Source: Bordetella parapertussis (GTDB lineage Bacteria; Pseudomonadota; Gammaproteobacteria; Burkholderiales; Burkholderiaceae_B). From it: a DNA stretch of 15,738 nucleotides. This document shows positions 14,492 to 15,738 of the stretch, piece by piece; position 1 is the stretch's first letter, and each line of letters starts with the position of its first letter. The notes under the pieces are model-generated. The model ran no database searches. It worked only from the letters and a program-made list of their open reading frames with translations, and was not told the DNA's origin. A program made the translations under genes and the position numbers. The stretch covers positions 1 to 15,738 of the forward strand of contig CALQNE010000052.1 in the NCBI GenBank assembly GCA_943331855.1. Direction: 5' to 3'.

Positions 14492-15708
14492 TCAAGTTCT
14501 TCCATCCGGCGTGGTTTGTAGGTTTCCCACGCATTACATCCAGGGCACTGCCAGTAATAACGCCGCGCCTGAAACCCACAAGTACGGCAGGTATAACGAT
14601 CCAAACGCTGACTGTGCTGATTAATTAAGCGACGCAACAAGGCCAAATCTGCCCCCGGAATTGGACTCTCGAGTGGTGTGTTGCTTTCAACCGCATGCGC
14701 AAGTTCAGCCTCGAGCAGCCGGTCTAGTCCAAGGAGTGAAGGATTTGCTTGCAGCGCTTCGCGGGCAAAGGCCCACGCAACTTCAACACCCTGCTGAGTA
14801 CGAAGCGCACGAAACACAACGTTGAACAAATCGAGAGATGGGTAATGCTGGTGATGAGACTGCAACAAAGCCAAACCTTGGGCCGATTCTTGTGTTGCAG
14901 AAAAATTTTGTAATAACTGCTCGGCAATTAAGCCCGCGTACTCGGGAGCTTGTTCAAGTACGGACTGAAGATACTGCCTTTGTAGCTGAGTCTGGTGCGC
15001 CGAAGCTGCGATCGAGGCGTGAATCATCGCCACCCGCACAGAGGCAGCCGAACCCAAGCCAGTTTGGCTAGCCTTGACCGCTTTTTCAGCCGCCTTCAAA
15101 GCCTCTTGCGCAAGCTCAACCTGCGGAGGCTTGGTTGCGAGCGCAGCCTGGGCCTGCTCGCAGTGGTAATGAACCAGTTGTGGCACCGGCTCATCCACAA
15201 GTTTTCGCAAGCTTTCTACCGCAAGGATTGCGCGTGGCCAGTCATGCTCGGATTCATAGATGCGAATCAATGCACGCAAGGACGCCAAACCAAAGGTCGT
15301 GTCTTTCAGTACGTTAAACGCCTCTTCAGCACGATCAAGCATGCCGGCTTTAAGATAATCTTGGGCAAGTTCATGCTGCGCATTCTCGCGCTGACTGATG
15401 GGCAAATCTGCGCGCGACAAGAGACTTTGATGAACACGGATTGCACGCTCCATTTCACCACGGCGACGAAACAAACTACCTAACGCAAAGTGAAGTTCAG
15501 TTGTTTCAGGATCAAGTTTCGCGACCTCAACGAACGCATCGATCGCACGATCGGGCTCTTCGTTGAGTAAAAAATTTAAACCTCGAAAATACGAATCAGG
15601 AAGATTACGTGTTTCAGACAAAATTTGTCGGATATCAAAGCGTGCAGCCATCCACCCCAAGGCAAACAGCAACGGCACAAAAATCAGCCACCAAGACTCA
15701 AAATCCAC
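14488..15708 (-). CDS. lapB: LPS assembly protein LapB (YciM), TPR protein with zinc-ribbon tail
   Basis: This 406-residue inner-membrane protein controls LPS synthesis by steering FtsH to degrade LpxC. An N-terminal membrane anchor (WWLIFVPLLFALGWMAA, about 6-22) is followed by FDIRQILSETRNLPDSYFRGLNFLLNEEPDRAIDAFVEV, the highly typical LapB opening. A series of tetratricopeptide repeats runs to about 300, and a C-terminal rubredoxin-like metal knuckle has Cys374, Cys377, Cys388 and Cys391 (CRTC...CPGC). Length is near that of E. coli YciM (389). The start codon is GTG (15708-15706), with AGGA seven bases upstream. Its partner lapA often precedes it. The 30 bases left in the window are too short to tell. 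It leads an operon with hldA and hldD. Confidence 0.94.
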   Translation of the reverse strand: MDFESWWLIFVPLLFALGWMAARFDIRQILSETRNLPDSYFRGLNFLLNEEPDRAIDAFVEVAKLDPETTELHFALGSLFRRRGEMERAIRVHQSLLSRADLPISQRENAQHELAQDYLKAGMLDRAEEAFNVLKDTTFGLASLRALIRIYESEHDWPRAILAVESLRKLVDEPVPQLVHYHCEQAQAALATKPPQVELAQEALKAAEKAVKASQTGLGSAASVRVAMIHASIAASAHQTQLQRQYLQSVLEQAPEYAGLIAEQLLQNFSATQESAQGLALLQSHHQHYPSLDLFNVVFRALRTQQGVEVAWAFAREALQANPSLLGLDRLLEAELAHAVESNTPLESPIPGADLALLRRLINQHSQRLDRYTCRTCGFQARRYYWQCPGCNAWETYKPRRMEELE

Positions 15709-15738
15709 GCGGTGTTCCTAAAATCAAATAATGAAGGC

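Noticed and set aside
15709..15738. Possible end of lapA before lapB
   Set aside because: A stop is in frame on the minus strand, but only four codons remain in the window, too few to identify a protein.
1..15738. tRNA genes, CRISPR arrays, insertion sequences and phage genes
   Set aside because: No cloverleaf sequence, regularly spaced repeats, terminal inverted repeats or transposase/integrase frames were seen.

Overview
The window looks like chromosomal DNA of a betaproteobacterium of the order Burkholderiales, most likely family Alcaligenaceae (Bordetella relatives). This rests on the gene order lapB-hldA-hldD-comEA-cysM-mltB followed by etfBA and a long acyl-CoA dehydrogenase, on the kinase-only heptose enzyme, and on the protein sequences. 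It is an inference from recognition, not from a search. No tRNA, rRNA, insertion sequence, phage gene or CRISPR array is visible.

Layout. Positions 1-1633 (+) hold the 3' end of a branched-chain amino-acid type ABC transporter: the tail of a LivM-like permease, then LivG and LivF ATPases, each joined by an ATGA overlap. A bidirectional terminator at 1659-1683 separates them from rplS (L19, minus strand), which here stands alone and not behind trmD. Next, on +, comes a DMT/EamA transporter (2372-3244).

Positions 3245-3750 are the most interesting part. On the minus strand lies a 59-codon gene (3265-3444) for a single-span membrane protein. It has a clear ribosome binding site, a leader of about 120 nt that can form two competing folds (one sequestering the ribosome binding site), and two abutting near-consensus LexA (SOS) boxes at 3573-3592 and 3591-3610 laid over a plausible promoter. 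The arrangement resembles SOS-controlled toxins and division inhibitors. Function is unknown.

Positions 3751-5382 (+) encode a thiamine-diphosphate enzyme of the acetolactate synthase/benzoylformate decarboxylase superfamily, convergent with a 1-Cys peroxiredoxin (5384-6025, -). Then on the minus strand come an acyl-CoA dehydrogenase (6137-7966), an intrinsic terminator, etfA and etfB. Together they form a flavin electron-transfer module: the dehydrogenase reduces ETF, which passes electrons to the quinone pool. mltB (lipoprotein lytic transglycosylase B, +) diverges from etfB and meets cysM tail to tail with a 4-base overlap.

From 11008 to the right edge everything is on the minus strand: lapB (GTG start), hldA and hldD, coupled by ATGA overlaps, form an LPS-supply operon (LpxC control plus ADP-heptose synthesis). 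comEA (DNA uptake) and cysM (cysteine synthase B) follow. Several ribosome binding sites and family lengths place true starts inside the longest open frames (TPP enzyme, acyl-CoA dehydrogenase, EtfB, MltB, CysM). The starts given here are the corrected ones.
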